Part shown: positions 34,221 to 43,670 of the stretch, one piece after another
How the letters are laid out: every line of letters starts with the position of its first letter
How positions within the stretch are numbered: position 1 is the first letter of the stretch
From: Solibacillus isronensis
Lineage (GTDB): Bacteria > Bacillota > Bacilli > Bacillales_A > Planococcaceae
Direction of reading: 5' to 3'
NCBI RefSeq assembly: GCF_900168685.1
Contig: NZ_FVZN01000014.1
Coordinates: forward strand, 186,001 to 250,000
Length of the DNA stretch: 64,000 nucleotides
Notes under the pieces: generated by a model
Database searches by the model: none
What the model saw: the letters and a program-made list of their open reading frames with translations, nothing else
What the model was told of the DNA's origin: nothing
Made by a program: the position numbers and the translations under genes

Positions 34221-34810
34221 GTAGAACTTTAGAGGAGAGAAGTATAAGGTTTCGGTTAGAAATAAGAATCGGTGCTAGATATTAGCTGTTTGGCGGCAGA
34301 AAGTAGAACCTTCGCTCGGGAATGTAGAATGAATCGCGAGGAAAGTAGAACTTTAGAAGAGAAAAGTAGATTCTCCCAGCCCGAAAGTAGAACCCATAAA
34401 CTTTATTAGCCATTTACCTGAAGAAAGTAGAACCTTTGCTCTGAAAAGTGGAACGAATCGCGAGGAAAGTAGAACTTCAAAAAGGAAAAGTAGAAGCTCT
34501 CCTCCCGAAAGTAGAACCCGTAAACTTTATTAGCCATTTACCTGAAGAAAGTAGAACCTTTGCTCTGAAAAGTGGAACGAATCGCGAGGAAAGTAGAACT
34601 TCAAAAAGGAAAAGTAGATACTCCTCACCCGAAAGTAGAACCCGTGAAATTTATTAGCCGATTCCCTTTAGAAAGTAGAATCTATACCCCGAAAAGTGGA
34701 ACGAATCACGAGGAAAGTAGAACTTCAGATGGAAAGGTAGAAACCCTCTGCCTAAAAGTAGAACTTCAGAAGAGAAAAGTAGAAAATCTCCGCCCGAAAG
34801 TAGAACCCGC
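34221..34810 (+). repeat. 21-bp phased array C (AAAGTAGAA type, with 124-bp super-repeat)
   Basis: GTAG or GTGG starts at 34221, 34242, 34303, 34324, 34345, 34366, 34387, 34427, 34448, 34469, 34490, 34511, 34551, 34572, 34593, 34614, 34635, 34675, 34696, 34717, 34737, 34758, 34779 and 34800. The 40-bp steps each contain a TTATTAGCC-type unit 19 bp after the previous motif (34406, 34530, 34654; also 34282). The super-period is 124 bp (34387 to 34511 to 34635), and adjacent super-units are nearly identical over long stretches. The array starts about 19 bp after the SLH-only gene's terminator. Confidence 0.92.
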
Positions 34811-35012
34811 CCCGATTGCTAACAGAACCCCCTACTCCAATAAAGAAATCCCTAGCAAAGGTAGAGAGAATTTCCATCGTATCTCGACAATTAGCGTGCT
34901 ACACTTACAATGAATATTATTATTCTATTAAAAGTTGTACATTTCAGTGAAATATATGGCGATATTCGGTATAATTTATACGTTATTGAAATAAAAGGAG
35001 GGAATCTGTCGA

Positions 35013-37583
35013 ATGTTGAAAATAAAATCAGCACTGTTAGCCTCGCTACTATTTTTATCCACCGCGCTACCAACCGCAACGTATGCAAATGTACAAGGCA
35101 CAGTTGAAGCTGAAAATCCAACAGTACAAAATTCAACCACTACTACAACTCAAACTACGGATTCCGGTAATAATCCGGTAGTTCAAGAGGAAACGGTTAC
35201 AGATGAAAAGGAAGCGGAATCTACTTCTGCTGACGAAAATGCTGAACAGACAACAACACCTGCTCAGCCAGAAACACAGACAGAAGCATCTCCGGAAAAC
35301 GAGGAATCAGTAGAACAAGAGCAAGATTCTCCTGCAAATACTGAACAGCCTGCAACTGAGACGGAACAGAATGATTCATCAGAGGAGCCAGCTAAGCAGC
35401 CGCTAACAGGTGAGAAATTAACGGTTAAGCAGAAGCTTGCGGATGTACCTGATAGTTTCTGGGCTAAAAATGAAGTGATGCAGCTTGTAGAAATGGGCGT
35501 TATCGGTGGTTATCCGGATGCACAGTTCCGTCCAAACTTAAATATTAACCGTGGACAGGCAGCAAACCTGTTTAAAGGTGCATTAAAGCTTCCGGACGGT
35601 AAATATCAGAACAAGTTTTCAGACGTAAGTACGAAATCAAGCTTTTTACAAGGTGTATTTTCTACATATGAAGCAGGTATTTTTGGTGGTAAACCAGACG
35701 GACGTTTCGGTGTAGCGGATGCGTTAACACGTGAACAGATGGCAACGACTTTAGTGCGTGCATTTGATTTGAAAGACACAGGTAAAGAACTGACGTTTAA
35801 AGACTGGAACAGAATCAGTGAGTCTCACCGCGAAAATGTTAAAATTTTAGCGCAGCATGGTATTACAACAGGGCGTGAAGACGGCACTTTTGATCCGAAA
35901 GCAACGGTTAACCGTGTGACGTTCTCGGTAATGCTTCACCGTGCGCTTGTCGCAACAAATAAAATTGCGAAAAATGAATATAAAGTGCAAGCAGCAGAAG
36001 TATCTAGTAATTTTAAAAACAATCGTGAAGAAATGAACTTTGCACAAGTAACATCGGATGAAAACCCGCTATATCTTCGTTCAACAGCAACGATTGTATT
36101 TAAAGGGACAACAACTGAAACTTACGGCGTTGCAAAAGATACAGTTTATAATTATGCAGTCGGAAACCAAGGTGCAACTGTAAAAGTAACGGTTCGTTCA
36201 TTGGAAAACGGCGATGATTTTGTATTTACAACATTGACGAACAAAGGGAAATCAAAGCTGACTGTGGATTTATTCCATAAAGCAACGAATGTAACGAATT
36301 TCCGTCTATATCGTTATGATCGTTTCCCAATCGAAAAAAATTCTGCGGATGTATTTGGCTTTGACTCGTCATCATACCCGACAGGATTATTACGCATTAT
36401 GGAGAATGAAAAATTGGCGACAGATCGTATGGTCGGACAAGCATATCGTTCAAAACAATTAACTCAAAGCTATAAAGATACGGGCGGAACAAGTTATATG
36501 CGTGATTTAGAGTCTGAGTACGAAGCGTATTCACAAGCATGGCTTGGCGAAGATTTATTCAGCTACTATACACTAGTTTCTAACGGTAACGACATTGTAG
36601 ATACTTGGTATATGAATTCAAATGAGCGATTATTTAAGACAGACGAAAATATGAATGGCTGGATGCTTGAAACGGCGCTTAACTATAAAAAGCGTAACAA
36701 CTGGTACACAGCTGAAGGTCCATACAATAAAATGGCAACTACTACAGAGCCAATGCCGAAATCTTTCCAAGGATTCGGGCGTAATCTATTGTTAGTAAAA
36801 GAAGACCGCGCACTTGTTTTATTAAAGGAACAGGGCGACCGTTATTTTGCAAACTTAGTGAAAAACTCGTTCATTAACTTGAATAAGTTCAAAGGCGATG
36901 CGACTTACTGGAAGACTGAAGTAACGAGTACGTATTTGAAAAACTTATTTGGCATTACAGCACCATTCATCGATACGCGTTTCAATGAGCAAATCGCGTT
37001 ATTCTACTATAATTCCGGAGCTGAGTTTAATATGCCGAACTATAAAGAGCCATTACGTAATTATGCGGATCTTTTAGCATCGCGTAAACAGGCTGGGCAT
37101 GTAATTAATGTCGCTAAAGACGCTTATTATATTTCGGATTATTTCCCTGTGAATCAGCAGGTGACAACACATGCATCGATGAACCATGTACTTGGTGGCA
37201 TGAATGTACTATTGTTGGCATATAAAGAATTCCAGGATCCTAAATATTTAGAAGCGGCCAAATCGATTAGCCGTGCGTTACAAATTGAGAAGAACAAGTG
37301 GATCCGTTCAAACGGAGATATTTGGTACCGCGTGAATCCAAAAGGTGAATTTGCCGGTGATGATTATCAGCACTTAACGCTTGAAGATTTGATTAACGCT
37401 TATAAATACTGGAAAGATGTAGATCCATCACAATTACCGGTATTTGAAGAGATGCTGATTTCAAAGGCGAATTATTTATCGAAAAACCGTTTAGGTCACA
37501 CATACAAAATTAAAAATGGTCTGGAAGAAATCGGCATGTCCGAGTATTTACCGGAAGGCAAATTATATACAGACGCATTATAA
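35013..37583 (+). CDS. SLH protein with acidic linker and large C-terminal enzyme-like domain of unknown type
   Basis: This 856-residue exported protein starts at ATG 35013 after AAAGGAGG. A signal peptide (cut near TYA) is followed by a low-complexity Thr/Glu/Gln-rich stretch (about 28-135), then three SLH repeats (about 142-195, 205-260 and 265-320; GGYPDAQFRPNLNINRGQ). The remaining 530 residues have no repeat. They contain long amphipathic helices with many Trp and Tyr (NGWMLETALNYKKRNNWYT; HASMNHVLGGMNVLLLAYK; WIRSNGDIWYRVNPKGEF). This pattern resembles alpha/alpha-toroid carbohydrate enzymes such as glycosidases or C5-epimerase-type proteins, but I cannot place it in a named family. It is a single-gene unit between arrays C and D. 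Confidence 0.8.
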   Translation: MLKIKSALLASLLFLSTALPTATYANVQGTVEAENPTVQNSTTTTTQTTDSGNNPVVQEETVTDEKEAESTSADENAEQTTTPAQPETQTEASPENEESVEQEQDSPANTEQPATETEQNDSSEEPAKQPLTGEKLTVKQKLADVPDSFWAKNEVMQLVEMGVIGGYPDAQFRPNLNINRGQAANLFKGALKLPDGKYQNKFSDVSTKSSFLQGVFSTYEAGIFGGKPDGRFGVADALTREQMATTLVRAFDLKDTGKELTFKDWNRISESHRENVKILAQHGITTGREDGTFDPKATVNRVTFSVMLHRALVATNKIAKNEYKVQAAEVSSNFKNNREEMNFAQVTSDENPLYLRSTATIVFKGTTTETYGVAKDTVYNYAVGNQGATVKVTVRSLENGDDFVFTTLTNKGKSKLTVDLFHKATNVTNFRLYRYDRFPIEKNSADVFGFDSSSYPTGLLRIMENEKLATDRMVGQAYRSKQLTQSYKDTGGTSYMRDLESEYEAYSQAWLGEDLFSYYTLVSNGNDIVDTWYMNSNERLFKTDENMNGWMLETALNYKKRNNWYTAEGPYNKMATTTEPMPKSFQGFGRNLLLVKEDRALVLLKEQGDRYFANLVKNSFINLNKFKGDATYWKTEVTSTYLKNLFGITAPFIDTRFNEQIALFYYNSGAEFNMPNYKEPLRNYADLLASRKQAGHVINVAKDAYYISDYFPVNQQVTTHASMNHVLGGMNVLLLAYKEFQDPKYLEAAKSISRALQIEKNKWIRSNGDIWYRVNPKGEFAGDDYQHLTLEDLINAYKYWKDVDPSQLPVFEEMLISKANYLSKNRLGHTYKIKNGLEEIGMSEYLPEGKLYTDAL

Positions 37584-37586
37584 TAA

Positions 37587-37626
37587 AAAAATCACTCTAT
37601 TCCTTATTGGATAGAGTGATTTTTTT
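37587..37626 (+). terminator. Terminator of the SLH enzyme-like gene
   Basis: The stem AATCACTCTAT/ATAGAGTGATT is followed by a T-run of nine. Confidence 0.9.
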
Positions 37627-37647
37627 GTTGAATGGGTGGCTTAAAAT

Positions 37648-37818
37648 GTCGATTACTTTGAGGAAGTGGCGGATAAATATAAAAAGTATCTATTAAATCC
37701 GGGAGTGTCGATTATCTCTTGTAAAGTGTCGAATGCTTGATATCGAATGACTAAAATACTTATGAAAATGGCTAATAAGTGCACAGCTTTGACTAATATG
37801 TTTAGTAAATTGGCCAAT
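37648..37818 (-). repeat. 21-bp phased array D (ATTCGAC/ATTAGCC type, minus orientation)
   Basis: A G-x-C-x-A-x-T motif (GTCGATT, GTCGAAT, GGCTAAT, GACTAAT, GGCCAAT) starts at 37648, 37668, 37688, 37707, 37728, 37749, 37770, 37791 and 37812. Steps are 20, 20, 19, then 21 five times. Its complement (ATTAGCC, ATTCGAC) is the unit seen in the 19-bp step of array C. It begins about 20 bp after a terminator T-run. Confidence 0.75.
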
Positions 37819-38035
37819 AAATTTGGTGAGTTACGGGCTTTTTAACTTTACAATGCATATTGATGAATAAGGATGTCCTTTTGTCGAAGATTTATTGAAC
37901 ATCCATCCCTTTTGCAAAAGCTCACTATCCCTAAATCCTTTTCCTTATACATTAACTAACAACCTGTGAAAATATGCCGATAATTAACTTAGGATTATGA
38001 ACAGAAGCACTACCCATGAAGGAAGGGATAAAACG

Positions 38036-41000
38036 ATGAAGAAAAACTTGAAGGTTGGATTGATGGCGGGGCTTTTAATTACTCCGGCAATCGTCGCGCA
38101 AGCTGGAGAAGCAGAAGCGAGTGAAACACCGACTCCTTTTAATGTCGTAGCTTCAGTTACTGCAGAAGGATTATTGAACAGTTTTAAAGCAGCCAATGAA
38201 GAATCCACAAGTGCGACATTAACTCAAGAAAGAACAATTTACGATACATATAAAGATGATGAAACATTTGCGGATATCATGCCGCTGATCGATGCAAAAC
38301 TGACATATTTAGAAAAATACACGCAACTCAAGCAAGATGCAGCACAAGTAAAAAGTTTAATTTCAAAGTTAACGAATACAAATAAAAGCTTGGTTTCCGA
38401 CAGACAAGCAGCACTAGAGGCACTGGAAAATCTAAATGTAAATTTGGAGAATGTCGGCAGTGAGTTAAGCAATGCTGTAAACGGTAATGCAGGTACGTTT
38501 TTGGAAACATTACTGTATTACGATGAAAATGGTCAAACGGATTTCATTAATAAATATGTTACAGCGGCATCTTTAAGTCATCTGCAATCTTTTGAAGAAC
38601 AAACGACAGCCATTGAGCAATTTATTGGAAGTTACATTAGTCCGGTCACGACATTTACCGCTCAGGAGTCATTTAGTAAGGAAAGCTTTATTAGCGCTGT
38701 AGCTAACGTCCGTACTGCATTTAATGAAATAAAAGATCTTACTTTTAAAAATATATTGAAAGTTCAACTAGTAGAAAGTAATGCAGGAATTGAACAATTT
38801 ATAAAAAATGCAGAAGCTGATATTAAAAAGGCACAAACGGTTGAAGATAAAATTAAAGATTTAGTAGAAAACCCGCCAACTGCAACAACGTTTAATTCAA
38901 AAGTAAATGCTCTTGTTAAAGAATATGGACAATTAACAGATGTTCAAAAAAAACTGGTACCAAACGCGGATGAATTAAAACCGTATGAAAATGTATTAAA
39001 CGTAGTAAACGAAATTACGAGAATTTCTAAGCTACCAGCAAATACTGAAGAATTCCGTGAAGAGGCGGAAAATGTAGAGACTCTATATAATGCTCTCGAT
39101 CCATTGGATACACGTCTTGTAGTGAACTATGACAAATTACTAGAAATGCAAGCGGCAATTGAAAATGCAAAAAAAGTTGAAACAGAAATAGTAAAGATAG
39201 ATTCAGCGAAATATGAAGAGAAAAGCTCAATCGTTGCAGATGCAAGAGCAGCGTACAATGCATTACCAACAACTGAGCGCAAATATGTATTAAAAGATTT
39301 ATTGGATCTCCTTACATTATGGGAAAAATCAACGGCAACCGCTGCAACGATCAATAAACAAATCGTTGCGATTAAGACAGATGTATTTGCGAATCTGGAT
39401 GATGAAAAGCTGACGGACACGAAAAAGCGCTCAACTGTCACTTCATTTATCACAAAGGTGCGTACTGCGGAATCTTCGTATGCCAAAATTAATGAGCGGG
39501 AGCTTGTCCAAAATCGTGATCGTCTTGAAGCTTTAATCCCGATAACAAAAATTGCTGATCAAGTAGTGAATTTGAACGTCACGAGCACTACTTATGCAGA
39601 GGATTTAGTATCAGCGGAAAATAAGTTAAACGAATGGAATTCATTAAAAGAAGCGATTCCTCCAAATGAAGCAGCAAATATCGAGAAGCTTCATCAATTT
39701 TTAACGTCCTATTTGCGATTACAAAAAGAGGAACAATCTACCGCGGCAAAATTGGATGCTGATATTCTTGTCTTCCAAAATGCTGAATTAGTTGATTTGA
39801 AGCAAATCGATGCAGCTCGTGAAAAATATAATTCTTTATCTGCAAACGGCAAGCGTTTAGTAGAAAATATTAAAATTTTAACAGAGATTGAAAAGGCGAA
39901 CAAGGCAGTATTAAGTACAATTCAGGCAATCAGTCAAATTGATGTAATGGCAAAAGACTTTACACGTAAAATGACTGCAGCTGATACTTCTTTTAATAAA
40001 CTTGAAGAGCCTATGCAAGGGCTTGTCTACAATAGAGATAAACTAGTTGAGCTGTTGCCGTTCGCAAAGCTGATGCTGGAAATTGATGCAATCCGCCCGA
40101 CAGCAGCAGAATTTAAGGTTAATCTATCTAAAGTGCAAAATGATTTTGAAAATATATTAAAGGGCTATACTGCTCCTGAAGAACCAATTACGGATATAGA
40201 AAATATTCAATTAAGGCTCTTTACCGAATACGGTAAAAAGTTAACGGACTATGAAGTGATTGTTTCAGATTCGTTTTCAATGGAAAGCCGAATCGATGCA
40301 CTGCAAACGAAATCCGGTGAAGCATTCATCACCGATTTAGCGGAAGTATCGGCAGCATACAAAAAACTGGATTCTGCAACGAAACGCAATGTCGGGAACT
40401 CAAAAATTTTAACGGAGCTAGAACGCGACTACAAAGCATCATTGAAAGTAATCGATCTTATTGAAAAATTGCCGGTTCATACAGACCGAAATTATTCATC
40501 AAAGGTAGCGGCAGCCCAAAAAGCGTATGACCGGCTGACAGATAAGCAAAAGCAAGATGTTTATAATTATGGCACGAAGCTGGGCAATATTATAAACGTT
40601 GCGGATTTAATTAACCGTATTGAAAAACTGCGTGTCGGCTCAAAAACATATGAAGCCGATGTCGCGGCAATACGTGCGGAATATCTAGCGTTGACTGCTG
40701 CGGAGCAAGAGCTTGTGCATAATATTACGAAACTTGCAGCTGCAGAACAAGGTGTTTCCGACGCCAAACAAGTAATTGCACTCATTGATGCAGCGGTCCC
40801 TATGACAGAGAATTATATTCAAAAACTAGTCGATGCGCGAAACAGCTATGATAGTCTGGCTAAATCAGATCAGCGTTTAGTAACGAACTATAAAGACTTA
40901 ACGACTCGCGAGCGCGGTGTAAAACCGGTTTTAAAATTGGATAACGATATTTTAGCATTGGATCCGTCGAATGCACGTACATTTATTTCTAAATATAAAT

Positions 41001-42070
41001 CAGCTGAGAAAGCATATGAAAAACTAACAATGTCTGAACGCTCACTGCTCATCAACAGCGATAAGCTATTAGGAGATCTTACGACAATTTATAATGTAGT
41101 AAATGCGATCAATTCGATTAAGCCATCGAGCAAAATGTTTGTAGAAGAGACGGCAGCAGCAAGAGCGTTATATAACGAATTGCCGGCTGAGTTAGCCGCA
41201 CAAGTGTCGAATTTATCGACATTGCAGGAACATGAATTGAATGTGGAAGGCGGCGCAAAGGTAGATGCAATGATTCGTGCATTAAATGCAGCACCGGCGA
41301 ATGAATTTATCGCAAAAATAAAAGAAGCGCGTGAAGCCTATAAATCGTTAAGCTCGGCCAACAAAAAAGGCGTAACACTCGAATTCGAATTAAAAGAGCA
41401 GGAAAAGTACATTAAACCAATCGAAGCGGCAATTAAAGCAATAGATGGCTTAAGTGATCCAAGAAATGATTTGAGCCGTCAATTCAGTACAGTCAATAAT
41501 GCTTTAAAAAAGTTGGATGATAAACAAAAAGAGTATGTAACGAATATGGACCAATATTCAAACTTGTCCAATGTAATCCATGTCTATACACTGATTGCCG
41601 GATTAAAGCCAAGCGACAAGTATTATCAAGGGAATATGGAAGCCGCAAAGCTGGCATATGACAAGTTGTCTGAGGAAGAAAAACTGAAGGTTACAAACTA
41701 TTACAAATTACAGAAAGCTGTACTCGATGTAACGGAAGTCCAAAAGGTAACGTCAATCATTGCCTCATTGAATTCTTCTTCAAGCAGTTTTGATACAGAT
41801 GTTATGAATGCAGTAACGGCATATAAAGCACTTCCTTCCGGGTCTAAGCGCCAAGTACTGAACTACTCTGTACTTCAGCAAGCTGAAAAAGATTTAAAAG
41901 CGGCGGAACGTGTTATGAAGCAAATTGAGGATCTGGATTCATCTTTAAGAACGTATGCTTCAAGAGCGAAGTCTGCGAAAACAGCTTATGATCGCCTGAC
42001 TATCAACCAAAAATCTTTAGTGGAAAATTACAATAAACTGCAGGCTGCTATTTTTGAATTAGGCTTGTAA
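38036..42070 (+). CDS. Giant secreted alpha-helical repeat protein
   Basis: This 1344-residue exported protein starts at ATG 38036 after GAAGGAAGGG; an upstream in-frame ATG at 37997 lacks a proper site. A signal peptide ends near IVAQAGEAEA. The mature chain is built of at least sixteen helical repeats of about 60-70 residues. Each contains an A-Y-x-x-L segment and then a Q-K-x-L-V-x-N-x-x-K-L signature (TDVQKKLVPNADEL, TAAEQELVHNITKL, TINQKSLVENYNKL). Such repeats occur as spacer or adhesive rods in Firmicutes surface proteins. There is no SLH, LPXTG or membrane anchor, although it lies in the SLH cluster. It may be released or held by binding another surface protein. Confidence 0.82.
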   Translation: MKKNLKVGLMAGLLITPAIVAQAGEAEASETPTPFNVVASVTAEGLLNSFKAANEESTSATLTQERTIYDTYKDDETFADIMPLIDAKLTYLEKYTQLKQDAAQVKSLISKLTNTNKSLVSDRQAALEALENLNVNLENVGSELSNAVNGNAGTFLETLLYYDENGQTDFINKYVTAASLSHLQSFEEQTTAIEQFIGSYISPVTTFTAQESFSKESFISAVANVRTAFNEIKDLTFKNILKVQLVESNAGIEQFIKNAEADIKKAQTVEDKIKDLVENPPTATTFNSKVNALVKEYGQLTDVQKKLVPNADELKPYENVLNVVNEITRISKLPANTEEFREEAENVETLYNALDPLDTRLVVNYDKLLEMQAAIENAKKVETEIVKIDSAKYEEKSSIVADARAAYNALPTTERKYVLKDLLDLLTLWEKSTATAATINKQIVAIKTDVFANLDDEKLTDTKKRSTVTSFITKVRTAESSYAKINERELVQNRDRLEALIPITKIADQVVNLNVTSTTYAEDLVSAENKLNEWNSLKEAIPPNEAANIEKLHQFLTSYLRLQKEEQSTAAKLDADILVFQNAELVDLKQIDAAREKYNSLSANGKRLVENIKILTEIEKANKAVLSTIQAISQIDVMAKDFTRKMTAADTSFNKLEEPMQGLVYNRDKLVELLPFAKLMLEIDAIRPTAAEFKVNLSKVQNDFENILKGYTAPEEPITDIENIQLRLFTEYGKKLTDYEVIVSDSFSMESRIDALQTKSGEAFITDLAEVSAAYKKLDSATKRNVGNSKILTELERDYKASLKVIDLIEKLPVHTDRNYSSKVAAAQKAYDRLTDKQKQDVYNYGTKLGNIINVADLINRIEKLRVGSKTYEADVAAIRAEYLALTAAEQELVHNITKLAAAEQGVSDAKQVIALIDAAVPMTENYIQKLVDARNSYDSLAKSDQRLVTNYKDLTTRERGVKPVLKLDNDILALDPSNARTFISKYKSAEKAYEKLTMSERSLLINSDKLLGDLTTIYNVVNAINSIKPSSKMFVEETAAARALYNELPAELAAQVSNLSTLQEHELNVEGGAKVDAMIRALNAAPANEFIAKIKEAREAYKSLSSANKKGVTLEFELKEQEKYIKPIEAAIKAIDGLSDPRNDLSRQFSTVNNALKKLDDKQKEYVTNMDQYSNLSNVIHVYTLIAGLKPSDKYYQGNMEAAKLAYDKLSEEEKLKVTNYYKLQKAVLDVTEVQKVTSIIASLNSSSSSFDTDVMNAVTAYKALPSGSKRQVLNYSVLQQAEKDLKAAERVMKQIEDLDSSLRTYASRAKSAKTAYDRLTINQKSLVENYNKLQAAIFELGL

Positions 42071-42101
42071 TTTTATTGAAAATACTATAATTTAATTACT
42101 G

Positions 42102-42147
42102 TACCCCAAAAGGTAGAATGGAAAATCTGCCTTTTGGGGTATTTTTT
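42102..42147 (+). terminator. Terminator of the helical-repeat protein gene
   Basis: A perfect 12-bp stem TACCCCAAAAGG/CCTTTTGGGGTA is followed by six T residues. The 16-nt loop happens to contain GGTAGAA. Confidence 0.92.
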
Positions 42148-42323
42148 AGTGTAAACTTAGATTAAAGCAAGACGCATATTTATAGAAAATAAGAAAGATT
42201 TCTGTCGAATTTGGCATGAAATTTCTATTTCGTGGCTTTTAAGTTAGTTGTAAAGTTTACTGTTAAGAGAAAAGTAATTAATACATTGTATAATAATAGT
42301 TATGGACTGATAGGGGGGGTTTG

Positions 42324-43385
42324 ATGAAACGGGTTTTAATTATGGGGTCTATCATTGCGTGTTTATTACATGCACCATCTTCTGAGGCATATGCAAAAAC
42401 GTCTCCAACTTTCACCGATGTGAAAAGTACGTATTGGGCAGCACCAGTAATATATGAGCTAGTTGAAAAAGGATTTATGGAAGGCTATACAGATGGTACA
42501 TTCAAACCGAACAGTACGACCACTCGGGCTGAGGCGGCAAGTATTATTGCAAGAACGATGGGCGTACAACTGACGAGTGATTTTGTTCCGGATTTTACGG
42601 ATGTTCCTGCAGATCACCGTTATTATAAAGAGATTTGTAAACTAGCAGAATTGGGGATTATTCAAAACGCTAGTGAGTTTCATCCTGAAGCCCCTTTAAA
42701 GCGTGCACATATTTCAAAAATGATCGCCCTCGCCTATGCGGTTGAAGTCGATCAGAAAAACAAGACATCTTTTAAGGATTTGCCTAAAAGCTATTGGGCA
42801 AAAGATTATATTGAATCCCTGGCAGATGTGGAAATTGTAAAAGGAAAGACTGCAAAAACTTTTGAACCGAATGAATTTGTTACTCGTGCTCATGTAGCTG
42901 CACTCACAATGCGCGGTATGGAGTTTAAGGATAAGGTTAAAAATTTGGATGTAGTATATGACTTTTTGCAAAAGGATTATATTGATACAGTGAATCATCA
43001 TAAACAGTGGGAGAAAAAAATATTGGAGCTTGTTAACAAGGAACGGGCTGCTAAAGAACTTTCACCGCTTATGCAAGACAAGAAGTTAACACAGATCGCC
43101 ATCATTAAAGTGAAGGATATGCTGAAACGCAATTACTTCGAACATAATTCACCTTTTTACGGCAACCCGTGGGATTTAGCGACGTTATTCGATTATGAGT
43201 ATACAAGCTATGGAGAAAATCTGGCCCGAAACTTCGAGTCACCGGAAACAACGGTAAAGGCTTGGATGGCTTCACCGAAACATCGTGATAATATTTTAAA
43301 AGAAGTATATACACATATGGGCATCGGTATTGAACAGTCGAAAAATGGAAAATATTATGTAGTTCAACACTTTTCTAGTAAATGA
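42324..43385 (+). CDS. SLH-anchored CAP/SCP-domain protein, second copy type
   Basis: This 353-residue exported protein starts at ATG 42324, close after a GGGGGGG run; the preceding in-frame TTG is unlikely. A signal peptide (cut near AYA) leads to three SLH repeats (about 25-80, 88-140 and 145-200; EGYTDGTFKPNSTTTRAE). A short helical linker and a C-terminal CAP domain follow (about 230-353) with VKDMLKRNYFEHNSP, SYGENLARNF and SPKHRDNIL. It lacks the CAP-associated domain found in the SLH-CAP protein at 16137-17612 and has an abbreviated linker, so the two are related in layout rather than recent duplicates. It should be wall-bound; the CAP activity is unknown. Confidence 0.88.
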   Translation: MKRVLIMGSIIACLLHAPSSEAYAKTSPTFTDVKSTYWAAPVIYELVEKGFMEGYTDGTFKPNSTTTRAEAASIIARTMGVQLTSDFVPDFTDVPADHRYYKEICKLAELGIIQNASEFHPEAPLKRAHISKMIALAYAVEVDQKNKTSFKDLPKSYWAKDYIESLADVEIVKGKTAKTFEPNEFVTRAHVAALTMRGMEFKDKVKNLDVVYDFLQKDYIDTVNHHKQWEKKILELVNKERAAKELSPLMQDKKLTQIAIIKVKDMLKRNYFEHNSPFYGNPWDLATLFDYEYTSYGENLARNFESPETTVKAWMASPKHRDNILKEVYTHMGIGIEQSKNGKYYVVQHFSSK

Positions 43386-43454
43386 AATGGTAAATACTAG
43401 TACCTTACATTACAGTAATGTTACAAATTTTATTCCATTAATATAAATATTCTA

Positions 43455-43506
43455 CAAAAAAACACCAAATCTCTGCGTAAATACTGAGATTCGGTGTTTT
43501 TTGTTT
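43455..43506 (+). terminator. Terminator of the second SLH-CAP gene
   Basis: AAACACCAAATCTC pairs with GAGATTCGGTGTTT with one mismatch, and a T-run follows. Confidence 0.85.
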
Positions 43507-43670
43507 TTATATCAAAATACTAGAAACTGTTACACAAGTGAAAAATAATATCACAAATATATATGTTACCCTGTTATTAGGTTAAATAAACATGAACAAA
43601 CAAGTTTTACGTTATGTTATACCTCGAATATTCATCACGAGGCCTATTTTGAAGGGAGTTCCATTTTAAA

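Noticed and set aside
34221-34810. CRISPR array
   Set aside because: The conserved core is only about 10 bp at 21-bp spacing, far shorter than CRISPR repeat-spacer units, and no cas gene is present in the window.
34448-34913. Open frames across array C giving heptad-like KVE repeats
   Set aside because: They arise because 21 bp equals seven codons. The 19-bp step shifts the frame in each 124-bp unit, stops accumulate, and there is no signal peptide or credible ribosome binding site.
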